A stretch of 64,000 bases of DNA from CAVPDE01 sp963702565 (lineage in GTDB: Bacteria > Desulfobacterota > DSM-4660 > Desulfatiglandales > HGW-15), in contig CAVPDE010000016.1 in the NCBI GenBank assembly GCA_963702565.1, positions 62,001 through 126,000 on the forward strand, written 5' to 3'. The position numbers were made by a program, and so were the translations under genes. Of the stretch, positions 8,616-17,657 are shown one piece after another. How positions within the stretch are numbered: position 1 is the first letter of the stretch; each line of letters begins with the position of its first letter. A model generated the notes under the pieces. That model was not told where the DNA came from. It did not search any database and saw only the letters and a list, made by a program, of their open reading frames with translations.

Positions 8616-9590
8616 ATGTCAAAGCTCGTCTTATCATTCGCAATCATTCTCTTCGGGCTCCTGCTGGGTTACGGGATTCAAGTCCTTGTGAACCGGCAGG
8701 CCCTGCGCCTCCCGCTCCCTATTGATCACCTTCGGAAACTGCTTCAACAAATCGCCCTTCTCTTCGTAAACCCGGTTGCAATCGTGGGAGCTCTGTGGGT
8801 GGTGAACATCGAGAGCATCCGACTCGCTGCGCTTCCCTTCAACGGTCTTTTTGCCATCCTCGCAGGGGGCGGCCTCGCCCTGGGAGCAGCCAAGGTCCTT
8901 CAACTGGAGCCCAGAAAAACAGGGGCTATGTACGGCTGCGGGTCTTTCACAAACATCGGGTCCATCGGCGCACTCGTCTGCTTCATCTTTCTTGGGGAAC
9001 AGGGATTCGCACTGGTTCCGATTTACAAAATATTCGAGGAGCTGTCCTACTATACCATCGGCTTTCCCATCGCCAAGTACTACAGCTCCGGTGAAAAATC
9101 GAAAAAGACCCAGGACAGGATTAGAAGCTTGGGAAAAGACCCTTTTATCCTGACCGCCCTGTCGAGCATTGTGCTTGGTGGTCTTCTTAACTGGTCAGGC
9201 ATTCAAAGGCCGGAATTCTTCAGAACCGTGGTCTCCGCCTTCGTACCCCTTGGAACCGTTCTCCTGCTCACCTCTATCGGGCTTGCCTTGAAGTTCAGGC
9301 GGGTCAGAGACTATCTCAAGGAATGCCTCTCCGTCTCCATCATCAAGTTCCTGTTCGTGCCGATCCTGGCCTCCTCCCTCGCCTATCTCCTTGGCTTCGG
9401 AAACATCGAAAATGGACTGCCTCTCAAGGTGGTGATCATTCTCTCTGCCATGCCGGTCGCCTTCAATGCCCTGATCCCCCCTTCCATCTATGATCTCGAC
9501 CTTGATCTTGCCAATTCCTGCTGGTTCTTCACCACCGCCCTTCTCTTGTTTGTGCTGCCCCTGCTTTTTCTCATCGTCAATTCGTTTTGA
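8616..9590 (+). CDS. AEC family transporter (auxin efflux carrier fold)
   Basis: Integral inner-membrane carrier with about ten hydrophobic helices across 324 residues. AEC members export or import small carboxylates (for example malonate or malate carriers). The start at ATG 8616 begins directly at the first helix (KLVLSFAIILFGLLLGYG). The longer frame from 8517 would add 33 polar residues without a ribosome site. Helix content includes GCGSFTNIGSIGALV and MPVAFNALIPPSIYDLD, the conserved half-helix regions. Next to the gntR gene, so the substrate may be the acid degraded by the downstream locus. Confidence 0.85.
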   Translation: MSKLVLSFAIILFGLLLGYGIQVLVNRQALRLPLPIDHLRKLLQQIALLFVNPVAIVGALWVVNIESIRLAALPFNGLFAILAGGGLALGAAKVLQLEPRKTGAMYGCGSFTNIGSIGALVCFIFLGEQGFALVPIYKIFEELSYYTIGFPIAKYYSSGEKSKKTQDRIRSLGKDPFILTALSSIVLGGLLNWSGIQRPEFFRTVVSAFVPLGTVLLLTSIGLALKFRRVRDYLKECLSVSIIKFLFVPILASSLAYLLGFGNIENGLPLKVVIILSAMPVAFNALIPPSIYDLDLDLANSCWFFTTALLLFVLPLLFLIVNSF

Positions 9591-9604
9591 AAAAAACTTT
9601 TCTC

Positions 9605-9654
9605 TTGACATAGGATTGCCGCCGTGGCATTTTTGCATTCAAAATACAAAATGC
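9605..9654 (+). promoter_or_regulatory. Possible gntR promoter with dyad operator
   Basis: A TTGACA hexamer (9605-9610) is followed 17 bases later by a weak -10 (CATTTT). Overlapping that position is TTTTG-CATT-CAAAA (9631-9644), nested within GCATTTTTG (9627-9635) and CAAAATGC (9647-9654). Dyads of this size suit a FadR-type GntR dimer, so autoregulation is plausible but inferred. Confidence 0.4.
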
Positions 9655-9710
9655 AGATTTGACCGCGCCCATCGGATCCCCTCAAAGGAGCATTGGGAAA
9701 GAGCCGGATC

Positions 9711-10388
9711 ATGAAAAAGATAGGAGCCGCCCATCGAAACCTCGACGCCAAGGTCTATGACCGGCTCAAGGCCATGATCCTGGAAGGAAGGCTCGTTCCG
9801 GGCGACAAGGTCTATCAGGACAGGCTGGCTCAGGTCATGGGAGTCAGCCGCACCCCCCTGGTCAATGCCCTTAAGGTCCTTGAGCAGGAAAAGCTCATCA
9901 AGGCGATCCCCAGAAGAGGTTTCTTTGTCCGGCAGTTCAGCAAGGAAGAGATGATCTATATCTTTGAATTGCGCGAGGTGCTCGAAGGCCTGGCGGCGAG
10001 GCGCGCCGCCGCCCTGATCACGCCGCTGCAGATCAAACAACTCCAGACCTTCTTTCAATCCTTCAAAGGGCTCAAGCACATCGAGGATTATAGCGCTTAC
10101 GCCAAAGAGGACAGACGCTTTCACAACTTCATCACCGACCTGGGGGGAAAGGAGTTCCTCAAGAGCATCCTCACCAGCTACAACGTGGTTCTGTTCAGCT
10201 ATCAGGTGAGTTCCTATGGAGGACTGGTGCGCCACCCGGACGAGACCCTCCCCGAGCACCTTGCTGTCATTGAGGCCCTGAAACACAAGGACGCCGTAAA
10301 GGCAGAAGAAATCATGCGTCTTCACATGAAAAAGTCTTTGAATGTGCTGAGAAAGAATATGGAAGCAAGGGAAACTGCGGAGAAGTGA
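9711..10388 (+). CDS. GntR family regulator with FCD ligand domain
   Basis: DNA-binding regulator of the FadR subfamily. The N-terminal winged helix spans residues 10-75 (LVPGDKVYQDRLAQVMGVSR, then TPLVNALKVLEQEKLI), followed by an all-helical FCD effector domain with Asp/His metal-site candidates (RRFHNF near 130, H near 185 and 208). About 225 residues, typical length. Start is uncertain: ATG 9711 or an upstream TTG at 9693 closer to AAAGGAG. It precedes the tctCBA transporter and probably controls this catabolic locus in response to its substrate. Confidence 0.88.
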   Translation: MKKIGAAHRNLDAKVYDRLKAMILEGRLVPGDKVYQDRLAQVMGVSRTPLVNALKVLEQEKLIKAIPRRGFFVRQFSKEEMIYIFELREVLEGLAARRAAALITPLQIKQLQTFFQSFKGLKHIEDYSAYAKEDRRFHNFITDLGGKEFLKSILTSYNVVLFSYQVSSYGGLVRHPDETLPEHLAVIEALKHKDAVKAEEIMRLHMKKSLNVLRKNMEARETAEK

Positions 10389-10529
10389 TGCGAAATGAGT
10401 GAACTGAAGATCAACCGTATCGTCGCTTACAGAGAAAGGAGGGATGAAGGGGAAGATTATTTTCCTAACCACTGCCAACAGCGTTCACCATGAAATAACA
10501 ACTAAACCATTTACCCAAGGAGGCGATTC

Positions 10530-11528
10530 ATGAAGAAGATTATTGTAGCGGTTCTGGTGGTGCTCCTGGCGGCTTCAGCGGCCTGGGGCCAGTCGAAAGT
10601 TATCACCCGCCCGGTCACGATCGTGTGCGCCTTTTCTGCGGGCGGCGGAACAGACCAGGTCAACCGGGGTCTGGCCGAAGGAATGAAGGAGTTCCTCGGC
10701 GTTCAGGTCAATGTCATCAACATGACCGGTGCCGGCGGCGGTGTGGCCATGGACTATGTGTGGCAAAAGCCCCGTGACGGACTGAACATCCTCGGGATCT
10801 CCGAGACCGGCCTCTTTGTCCCCGCCAACGCCGCGCACACTACCACGGCAAAAGACTGGCAGTGGTTCTGGGCAGGCGGCTCACCAGGTGTCGTGCTCGT
10901 TCCTGAGAACTCCAAGTACAAAACCATCAAAGAAGTCCTGGATGATGCAAAGGCCCGACCCGGCCAGGTGAAGGCGGCGTGCAGCGTACTTCCCGGAGTC
11001 TGGAGCATCCGATGGATCACGATGATGAACGCGGCGGGCGTGAAAACCAATGTGCTTCCCTATGCAGGCTCAGCGCCTTCCGTCACAGCGGCCCTGACCG
11101 GCGAGGTGGACATCGTGCACGTCTCGGTCGGCGAGGCGCTTCAGTACATGCAGGCCAAGAAGCTTCGCCCCCTCATCGCGAGCGAGGTAGAGGGCACGGA
11201 AATCCCCGGCGTCGGGAAAGTCCAGCCCATTACGGATTTCTATCCTGAGCTCAAGAAGGTGCTTCCCATGCCTCAGTTGCTGGGCATCGCCATTCCTATG
11301 GATACTCCCAAGGAAATCAAGGACGAGCTCACCAAGGCCTTTAATGCGGCCATGAAGTCCGACGCGGTTAAGAAGGTTCTGGAGGCCCAGGTGGCCGCTC
11401 CCTTCGGATGGTCCGGCGACAAGGCCAACGACATGTCCAAATCGCTGGAGTCCAAGTTCAGCTGGATGCTCGTTGATCTGAATCTCGCAAAGAAGAACCC
11501 GGCAGATCTCGGTATCCCGAAACCATAA
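10530..11528 (+). CDS. tctC: Tripartite tricarboxylate transporter substrate-binding protein (TctC/Bug)
   Basis: Periplasmic solute receptor. It has a Sec signal peptide (residues 1-20, KKIIVAVLVVLLAASAAWGQ) followed by the Bug-family core: ITRPVTIVCAFSAGGGTDQV near 25-45, VINMTGAGGGVAMDYV near 65-80, and the central G-rich loop LPYAGSAPSVTAALTGEVD near 185. At 332 residues it fits the family. Strong AAGGAGG ribosome site. Heads the tctC-tctB-tctA transporter set; the ligand is normally a carboxylate. Confidence 0.93.
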   Translation: MKKIIVAVLVVLLAASAAWGQSKVITRPVTIVCAFSAGGGTDQVNRGLAEGMKEFLGVQVNVINMTGAGGGVAMDYVWQKPRDGLNILGISETGLFVPANAAHTTTAKDWQWFWAGGSPGVVLVPENSKYKTIKEVLDDAKARPGQVKAACSVLPGVWSIRWITMMNAAGVKTNVLPYAGSAPSVTAALTGEVDIVHVSVGEALQYMQAKKLRPLIASEVEGTEIPGVGKVQPITDFYPELKKVLPMPQLLGIAIPMDTPKEIKDELTKAFNAAMKSDAVKKVLEAQVAAPFGWSGDKANDMSKSLESKFSWMLVDLNLAKKNPADLGIPKP

Positions 11529-11546
11529 CCCCTTTTCCCCTCACCT

Positions 11547-11572
11547 GTCCCTCTCCCCCTCGGGAGAGGGAC
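11547..11572. repeat. Hairpin GTCCCTCTCCC…GGGAGAGGGAC between tctC and tctB
   Basis: Perfect 11-base stem with a 4-base loop, flanked by further weak complementarity. It lies inside the operon, so it may tune receptor versus permease expression by stabilising the upstream mRNA end. The sequence type is a common intergenic repeat. Confidence 0.65.
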
Positions 11573-11597
11573 GGGTTGAGGGAATGAGAAACTGATC

Positions 11598-12092
11598 ATG
11601 GAAGAATCTACGAAGCGATTGCGTTCCCTCGACTTCTTCATGGGAATAGGCTTTGCGCTCATCGGCCTTTACGTGATGTTTGATGGATACATCGCCTATG
11701 TATCACCCGCACTTGTCACCGTGGAGAAATCCGTCAACCCGGGAGTCACCACGCTTTTCATAGGAGGATTCCTGGCGTTGCTCGGAGTCGTTCTGGCGCT
11801 TATCGGCATGCGCGGGGCAGGTAACCCCTTCCTGAAAGCCGCGGAAGTGATTCCTGAGACCCTCCGCAAGCCGTCTTTCCTGAAGGGTGTCTTGGCCATG
11901 GCTTGCATCGCCGTCTATTTCTTTGTTTTCTGGGGCCGCATCCCTTATGTGGTTTCCACATTCCTCTTTCTGGCTGGAATGATGTTCCTCTTCAAAGGCG
12001 GGGCCTGGTGGAAGATCATACTTGTTTCCGGCACCACCGTAGCCATCATCTGGTATGTCTTCGGTGTGCTTGCCATGATCCCGCTGCCTTGA
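11598..12092 (+). CDS. tctB: Tripartite tricarboxylate transporter small membrane subunit TctB
   Basis: Small integral membrane protein of 164 residues with four predicted helices (about 14-33, 50-73, 95-115, 122-160). This matches the TctB subunit that sits between the receptor TctC and the permease TctA. Sequence is poorly conserved in this family; position and topology carry the call. Confidence 0.88.
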   Translation: MEESTKRLRSLDFFMGIGFALIGLYVMFDGYIAYVSPALVTVEKSVNPGVTTLFIGGFLALLGVVLALIGMRGAGNPFLKAAEVIPETLRKPSFLKGVLAMACIAVYFFVFWGRIPYVVSTFLFLAGMMFLFKGGAWWKIILVSGTTVAIIWYVFGVLAMIPLP

Positions 12093-12113
12093 TGTTGTTG
12101 GAAAGGATTACAC

Positions 12114-13622
12114 ATGGGTTTTGAACAGATTTTTTCCGAGGTCCTGAAGACTCTTAACCTCGAGTTTATTCTTCTGATCGGAATGGGAACGCTGATCGGG
12201 CTGGTCGTCGGCGCCCTCCCCGGCCTGACCACAACGATGGGGATTGCCTTGCTCACCGGCATCACCTTCAAGTTTTCAGGGCATTCGGCCATCGCCCTGC
12301 TCATGGGGTTATATGTGGGCGGCGTCTCGGGCGGTTCCCTCTCCGCCATCCTGATCGGAATTCCGGGAACGCCGGCCAATGCCTCTTCGACTCTGGACGG
12401 ATTTCCACTGGCCCTGCGGGGACAAGGCGCGCAGGCGATTTTCATTGCTCGCGCCGCTTCCGTGATCGGCACGGTGTTTGGAATCATTTGCCTCGCCTTT
12501 TTTACCCCCCTTCTGACGAACCTCGCCCTGAAATTCACCTCCGCCGAATTCTGTCTGCTCGGACTCTTCGGCGTGCTGATTTCAGGCACACTCACCGGGG
12601 CCGACCTCCCCATGAAAGGCTGGATCGCAGGCATCTTCGGGCTCACCATCGGCATGATCGGCATGGACGAACTCACGGCCTGGCATAGGCTCACTTTCGG
12701 CAGCCCTGAGCTCATCGGCGGTGTGCCTTTTATCCCGATCATGATCGGCTTTTTCGGAATCCCGCAGGTCGTCGAATCGCTGATGTCCGAACAGGACGTG
12801 CTCGTCGCTGTTCTGGACAAGACAAGGATTAAAATCATCGAGATCCTGCGCCACTGGTGGATAGCGATCCGCGCCGGGCTTATCGGCGTCGGCATTGGAA
12901 TTATCCCCGGCGTAGGGGAAGATGTGGCATCCTGGGTCTCCTACGGCGTGGCCAAGAAGGCAAGCAAACACCCTGAGGAGTACGGCAAGGGCTCCATCGA
13001 AGGACTGGTAGCAGCGGAGACTGCGGACAATTCATGCATCGGCGGCGCGATCATTCCGCTTCTCTCACTCGGAATTCCGGGCAGCCCGCCAGCGGCGGTG
13101 CTCTTGGGAGCCTTCCTGATCCACGGGGTGCGTCCCGGCCCCATGTTGAGTTTCGAGTTCCCGGCCTTCACCTATCAGGCAGTCTCGTGGCTCCTGGTGG
13201 CAACCCTCTTCATGTTCGTCCTGAGCGTCCTCATTGCCAGGCCCATGCAAAAGATCCTGCAGATCAAGAACGCCATCCTCATGCCCATTGTCGCGGTGCT
13301 CTGTGCCATCGGATCCTTCTCGCTCGATCTGCGGTTTATTGACATTGTGCTTGTTTTCTTTGCGGGCCTGCTCGGGCTCCTTTTCAAGAAAGGGAAGTAT
13401 CCTCCTGCGCCTCTTGTCTTGGGGATCATTCTCGGGCCGCTCGTGGACACCAACTTCAGGAGGGCGCTCAAGGCCTCGGGCGGGGATTTCTCCATCTTCT
13501 TCACCAGGCCGGTTTCTCTGGCTCTAATCCTTGCGACGGTTTTTCTCATCCTGGGGCAACTGGGTGTTTTTAGCGCGATCAGAGCGAAGTTGAGAAATAG
13601 GAAACAAAAAGCAACTGTTTGA
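12114..13622 (+). CDS. tctA: Tripartite tricarboxylate transporter large permease TctA
   Basis: Large permease of 502 residues with about 12 membrane helices. The family signature GALPGLTTTMGIALLTGITF is near residues 35-55, GIPGTPANASSTLDGFPLA near 83-100, and a second inverted-repeat signature GIGIIPGVGEDVASWVSYG near 265-285 with LGIPGSPPAAVLLGAFLIHG near 320. Normal length. Completes tctCBA, a proton- or sodium-coupled carboxylate importer. Confidence 0.96.
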   Translation: MGFEQIFSEVLKTLNLEFILLIGMGTLIGLVVGALPGLTTTMGIALLTGITFKFSGHSAIALLMGLYVGGVSGGSLSAILIGIPGTPANASSTLDGFPLALRGQGAQAIFIARAASVIGTVFGIICLAFFTPLLTNLALKFTSAEFCLLGLFGVLISGTLTGADLPMKGWIAGIFGLTIGMIGMDELTAWHRLTFGSPELIGGVPFIPIMIGFFGIPQVVESLMSEQDVLVAVLDKTRIKIIEILRHWWIAIRAGLIGVGIGIIPGVGEDVASWVSYGVAKKASKHPEEYGKGSIEGLVAAETADNSCIGGAIIPLLSLGIPGSPPAAVLLGAFLIHGVRPGPMLSFEFPAFTYQAVSWLLVATLFMFVLSVLIARPMQKILQIKNAILMPIVAVLCAIGSFSLDLRFIDIVLVFFAGLLGLLFKKGKYPPAPLVLGIILGPLVDTNFRRALKASGGDFSIFFTRPVSLALILATVFLILGQLGVFSAIRAKLRNRKQKATV

Positions 13623-13658
13623 GCTTGTTTTTAGAAACGGCTTTTCAAGGAGACTCTT

Positions 13659-14624
13659 ATGTTGAAAATGGCAATCATCACCGGTTTTCTGTCGAAAACC
13701 AAAGACCGGTTTCATGAGTACAACGAACCTTTGTCCCTGGAGCAGAAGTTTCAGCTCATGAGCGAGATCCAAGGGTGTGACGGGGTGGAGATCGTCTACC
13801 CCTATGAGGTGAACGATGCCAAGGCCACAAAAGCCCTGCTGAAGAAATACAAGCTGCACGTGGCAGCGGTCAACGTGAACGTCAAGGCCGAACCGGAATT
13901 CCGAAACGGCGGTTTGACCTCTCTTCGAAAGGGAATCCGCAACAAGGCCGTTCGCTTCATCAAAGAAGCCAAGGATTTTGCGGCCGCGGTCGGAGCGAAC
14001 AAGGTGACCTGCTGCCCCCTGGGCGACGGCTATGAATTCGCTTTTCAGTATGACTACGGCAAAGCGTGGAAACATTTGGTCGAGACCTTCGGAGAGGCCG
14101 GTTCCTACAACCCGAAGATTCCTCTTTTCATCGAATACAAGCCGAGCGAGACCCGGGGCCGCTGTTTTGTAGACACGGCGGCAAAGGCCCTCTGCCTGCT
14201 CAACGACATGCAGGTCAAGGAAATGGGTGTCACCCTAGACTTCGGCCACTCCACTTACGGGAACGAAAACCCTGCCGAGGCCCTGGTGCATTTAGCCGAG
14301 AGCCCTTTCAAGTATTACGTCCACATCAATGACAACGACGCCAGGTGGGACTGGGATTATTTCTGCGGCACCAAGCATTTCCTGGATTACGTCGAGTTTC
14401 TCTACTACCTGAAGAAGTACCGCTACAATGACTATCTGACCTCCGACACCTCACCCACGCGATGGGACATTAAAGGTACCTTTGAAGCCAACAGCAGGAT
14501 GTCCAACAAGCTCTGGCAAAAGCTGGACGAGATCGACGGAGGCAGAATCGCCCGACTCATGGCCAAAGGAGATTACCTGGAGACCTGGAAGTTTATTGAA
14601 CGCCGGATCTTCGGTTTGAAGTGA
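13659..14624 (+). CDS. Sugar phosphate isomerase/epimerase-like TIM-barrel protein
   Basis: 321-residue xylose-isomerase-like barrel. Probable metal ligands are seen in FIEYKPSETRG (Glu near 160), TLDFGHSTYG (Asp/His near 200) and YVHINDND (His near 225), the usual pattern for AP-endonuclease-2-fold isomerases. AGGAG precedes the ATG. It lies directly between tctA and the split transketolase, so it probably isomerises the imported sugar acid or its product. The exact reaction is not readable. Confidence 0.8.
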   Translation: MLKMAIITGFLSKTKDRFHEYNEPLSLEQKFQLMSEIQGCDGVEIVYPYEVNDAKATKALLKKYKLHVAAVNVNVKAEPEFRNGGLTSLRKGIRNKAVRFIKEAKDFAAAVGANKVTCCPLGDGYEFAFQYDYGKAWKHLVETFGEAGSYNPKIPLFIEYKPSETRGRCFVDTAAKALCLLNDMQVKEMGVTLDFGHSTYGNENPAEALVHLAESPFKYYVHINDNDARWDWDYFCGTKHFLDYVEFLYYLKKYRYNDYLTSDTSPTRWDIKGTFEANSRMSNKLWQKLDEIDGGRIARLMAKGDYLETWKFIERRIFGLK

Positions 14625-14638
14625 GAGAGGAGAACAGA

Positions 14639-15487
14639 TTGGATTCATCTCAAAAACCTATGACCATCCCAGAACTCAAGCAAGTGGCGGCAACCGTCCG
14701 CTGCGACATCATCGAGATGATCACCACAGCCAACGCCGGGCACCCGGGCGGATCGCTTTCTGCAGCCGACATCGTGACCGCCCTTTATTTCCGCATCATG
14801 CGCATTGACCCGAAGGATCCGGGCTGGCCAGACCGGGACCGCTTTATTCTCTCAAAAGGCCATGCCTGCCCTGTGTGGTACGCGGCCCTGGCGGAACGCG
14901 GTTATTTCGACAAGTCGCACCTCGGAACCCTTCGCCGCATGAACAGCATTCTTCAGGGCCATCCGGACATGAGAAAGACCCCGGGCATTGACATGACTGC
15001 AGGTTCCCTCGGACACGGACTGTCTGCCGGACTGGGCATGGCCTTGAGCGGAAAACTGCGGAAAAAGGATTATCACGTGTGGGTCGTTGTCGGTGACGGC
15101 GAAACACAGGAAGGCTCTGTGTGGGAAGCGGCCATGTCCGCTGCCAAGTGGAAGCTCGACAACCTCACGGCCATAGTGGACCGCAACCGTCTGCAGAACG
15201 ACGCCTGTGTCGTTGATGTGATGCCCATCGAACCCCTGGCCGACAAGTGGCGCGCCTTTGGCTGGCGCGTCGTGGAAATCGACGGTCATGACATGGAGCA
15301 GATCGTGGAGACTCTCGAACGGGCCAGGACCCACAAAGGGGCGCCAACGCTTATTCTGGCTCACACGGTCAAAGGCAAAGGCGTCTCTTACATGGAAAAC
15401 GCTGTGGAGTGGCACGGGAAAGCTCCCTGCAAGGAGGAGGCCGAATGCGCCCTGGAAGAAATCAGGAGGTGTGCCTGTGAGTCCTAA
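14639..15487 (+). CDS. Transketolase, N-terminal (TPP-binding) subunit
   Basis: Split-type transketolase half. It shows ITTANAGHPGGSLSAADIVT near residues 20-40, DRFILSKGHACPVWYAAL near 65, and the thiamine-diphosphate motif GDGETQEGSVWEAA about 30 residues before NLTAIVDRN near 155-185. The frame could start at GTG 14621, overlapping the previous stop. I chose TTG 14639 because GAGAGGAG lies 6-8 bases upstream; ATG 14660 is a third option. It transfers two-carbon ketol units between sugar phosphates, together with the next gene. Confidence 0.92.
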   Translation: MDSSQKPMTIPELKQVAATVRCDIIEMITTANAGHPGGSLSAADIVTALYFRIMRIDPKDPGWPDRDRFILSKGHACPVWYAALAERGYFDKSHLGTLRRMNSILQGHPDMRKTPGIDMTAGSLGHGLSAGLGMALSGKLRKKDYHVWVVVGDGETQEGSVWEAAMSAAKWKLDNLTAIVDRNRLQNDACVVDVMPIEPLADKWRAFGWRVVEIDGHDMEQIVETLERARTHKGAPTLILAHTVKGKGVSYMENAVEWHGKAPCKEEAECALEEIRRCACES

Positions 15488-16502
15488 TTCGAAGTCCCCT
15501 TACCGTTACATCCGGAGCGACGTCCTCCCCCTCCTGGGATCGGGCGAGCTGTTTTCCAAAGCCAAGCAGCAGCCCACGCGACACGCGTACGCGGAGACGA
15601 TTCTCGAACTCGGGGAGACCAATCCCGACATCGTGGTTCTGGACGCGGACGTGTCCAAGTCCATCGGCACCAACAAGTTCGCCCAGAAGTTTCCGGAGCG
15701 GTCTTTCAATTTCGGCATTGCCGAGCAGAACATGATGGCTGCGGCAGCGGGCATGGCGACGACAGGGCTCATCCCCTTTGCGAGCACCTATGCCGTGTTC
15801 GCCAGCATGCGGGCACTCGACCAAGTTCGGAACAGCATCCACTACCCGCGTTTGAACGTGAAGATCGCCGCAAGCCACAGCGGCATCACCCCCGGGCCTG
15901 ACGGTGTGACCCATCAGGGCCAGGAGGATCTTTCCATCCTTCGGGCCATTGCCTATTCCACCATCATCGCCCCTGCAGACGGAGTAAGCGCAAAGCTGGC
16001 TGTGCGGGCCGCTGCCGAGTGGAGCGGACCGGTGTACCTGAGCTTTACCCGCGATCCTGTTCCTCTTCTTTACGATTCGGAGTATCCCTTCAAAATCGGG
16101 AAAACGGTCACAGTCCGCGACGGCGCAGACGCAACGATCATCGCGAACCGGGACATGGTGGTTCAGTCTCTCGTCGCAGCGGAGCAACTCTCAAAAAAGG
16201 GGATCAGCGTCCGGGTGATCGATTGCCACACGCTGAAGCCCCTTGATGTGGAAACTATTCTTCAGGCGGCCAGGGAAACCGGGGCCATCGTCACGGCGGA
16301 AAACAATGTGATCTACGGCGGGCTGGGGAGCGCTGTCGCGGAAGTGCTGGTCGAGAACCACCCTGTTCCCATGAAGCGCATCGGGGTCCGCGATATTTTC
16401 ACGGAGTCCGCTCCCTACCTGGACCTGCTTAAAAAGTATGGTCTTTCCGCGGATCACATTGCGGAAGCTGTGCAAGAAGTGCTCAAGAGAAAGAAAGGGT
16501 AG
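15477..16502 (+). CDS. Transketolase, C-terminal (pyrimidine-binding) subunit
   Basis: 341 residues starting at GTG 15477, preceded by CAGGAGG and overlapping the end of the first subunit by 11 bases. It contains RHAYAETILELGE, the catalytic Glu in FNFGIAEQNMMAAAAGMA near residues 75-95, SGITPGPDGVTHQGQEDL near 140 and the C-terminal regulatory domain with TAENNVIYGGLG near 275. The longer in-frame extension to 15258 overlaps the first subunit and is not real. Confidence 0.93.
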   Translation: MSPNSKSPYRYIRSDVLPLLGSGELFSKAKQQPTRHAYAETILELGETNPDIVVLDADVSKSIGTNKFAQKFPERSFNFGIAEQNMMAAAAGMATTGLIPFASTYAVFASMRALDQVRNSIHYPRLNVKIAASHSGITPGPDGVTHQGQEDLSILRAIAYSTIIAPADGVSAKLAVRAAAEWSGPVYLSFTRDPVPLLYDSEYPFKIGKTVTVRDGADATIIANRDMVVQSLVAAEQLSKKGISVRVIDCHTLKPLDVETILQAARETGAIVTAENNVIYGGLGSAVAEVLVENHPVPMKRIGVRDIFTESAPYLDLLKKYGLSADHIAEAVQEVLKRKKG

Positions 16503-16507
16503 CCAAA

Positions 16508-17551
16508 ATGAAATACCGGACTCTTGGTTCTTCGGGTTTGATCGTTTCCAGGATCTCTCTGGGCACCATGACCTTCGGCGCTCCGGATTGGGGCTGCGAT
16601 GAGCCAACCGCCCACGCCATCCTGAAGAAGTACATCGACATGGGGGGCAACCATCTGGACGCAGCCGATATCTATGCGGGCGGCAAGGCGGAGGAGATCA
16701 TCGGAAGTTTCATGCCGCAGATGAACCGCGACGAGATCGTCGTCGCTTCCAAGTGCTGCTTCCCGGCGGGCAAGATGCCCAACCGGCAGGGGCTTTCGAG
16801 AAAACACATTCTCGCTTCCTGCGAAGCGAGCCTCAAACGTCTGAAGACCGACTATATCGACCTCTACTACCTGCACGGACCAGACCCCCTCACGTCTCTC
16901 GAAGAGACCATGGACGCCATGGACGGCCTTGTCCGTCAGGGAAAGGTCCGCTATCTCGGGTGCAGCAATCTTTTCGGCTGGCAGATCGCCAAGACCCAGG
17001 GCATCGCCATGCGGAAGAACCTGGAGAAGCTCGTGGCCGGCCAATATATCTACAGTCTCATCCATCGGGAACTGGAGGCGGAGCTCATTCCATCCGCTGT
17101 GGATCACGGCGTGGGCATTGTCTGCTACAGTCCCCTGGGCGGGGGACTCCTGACCGGCAAATACAAGGGCCTGTCCCAACCGGCGGGCGGCACTCGCCTT
17201 GCATTCCGAACCGCAGTGGACGGGCCCCGCTTCTGGCATACAAAGGGGTTCAAAACGGCCGAGGTGGTCGATCGGGTGGCTGGAGAGTCGGGCATCTCGA
17301 AAACCAAGCTCGCCATTGCATGGCCGCTCGGAAGGAAGTTCGTGTCCTCCGTGATCATAGGCGTCAAAACCGTGGCGCAACTGGAAGAGGACATGGAGCC
17401 CGCGGATTGGGATGTGCCTGAGGACGTTTGGAATGCCCTGGAAAAAGAAACGCGGCCCGAAGAAGATTACCTGACATGGTTTAACAAGAGGAACTACGAG
17501 AGAATCTTCGCAACCGCAGAGTTTCACAATGATACGGTGGAACTTCCCTAA
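16508..17551 (+). CDS. Aldo/keto reductase
   Basis: NAD(P)H-dependent oxidoreductase with a TIM barrel, 347 residues. The catalytic tetrad positions are visible: Asp and Tyr in LDAADIYAGGKAEEIIG near 50-65, Lys in VVASKCCF near 82, His in YYLHGPDP near 123. The cofactor-binding tail SSVIIGVKTVAQLEEDM is near 280-300. Lies 5 bases after the transketolase subunit, so it is part of the sugar-acid operon and probably oxidises or reduces an aldose intermediate. Confidence 0.9.
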   Translation: MKYRTLGSSGLIVSRISLGTMTFGAPDWGCDEPTAHAILKKYIDMGGNHLDAADIYAGGKAEEIIGSFMPQMNRDEIVVASKCCFPAGKMPNRQGLSRKHILASCEASLKRLKTDYIDLYYLHGPDPLTSLEETMDAMDGLVRQGKVRYLGCSNLFGWQIAKTQGIAMRKNLEKLVAGQYIYSLIHRELEAELIPSAVDHGVGIVCYSPLGGGLLTGKYKGLSQPAGGTRLAFRTAVDGPRFWHTKGFKTAEVVDRVAGESGISKTKLAIAWPLGRKFVSSVIIGVKTVAQLEEDMEPADWDVPEDVWNALEKETRPEEDYLTWFNKRNYERIFATAEFHNDTVELP

Positions 17552-17562
17552 AATCTCCCCTG

Positions 17563-17609
17563 CCCCTCTTTACCAAAGAGGGGTTGTCCCTCCCTTTGTT
17601 AAAGGGAGG
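17563..17609. repeat. Two consecutive hairpins between aldo/keto reductase and DUF1537 gene
   Basis: First CCCCTCTTT-ACC-AAAGAGGGG (17563-17583), then CCTCCCTTT-GTT-AAAGGGAGG (17589-17609). Both are perfect 9-base stems with 3-base loops. They lack U-runs, so they are repeats or mRNA-stabilising hairpins rather than obvious intrinsic terminators. Confidence 0.65.
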
Positions 17610-17657
17610 TCAGGAGGGATTTGAGAGGGATGTCCAGATTGTTAGACCAATAAAACC

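Noticed and set aside
15258..15476. N-terminal extension of the second transketolase subunit
   Set aside because: It overlaps the first subunit out of frame and codes for an unlikely Trp/Arg-rich sequence; GTG 15477 has a good ribosome site and restores normal length.
17563..17609. Paired hairpins as an intrinsic terminator ending the sugar-acid operon
   Set aside because: Neither stem is followed by a U-run and a same-pathway kinase gene follows closely, so they are kept as repeats only.
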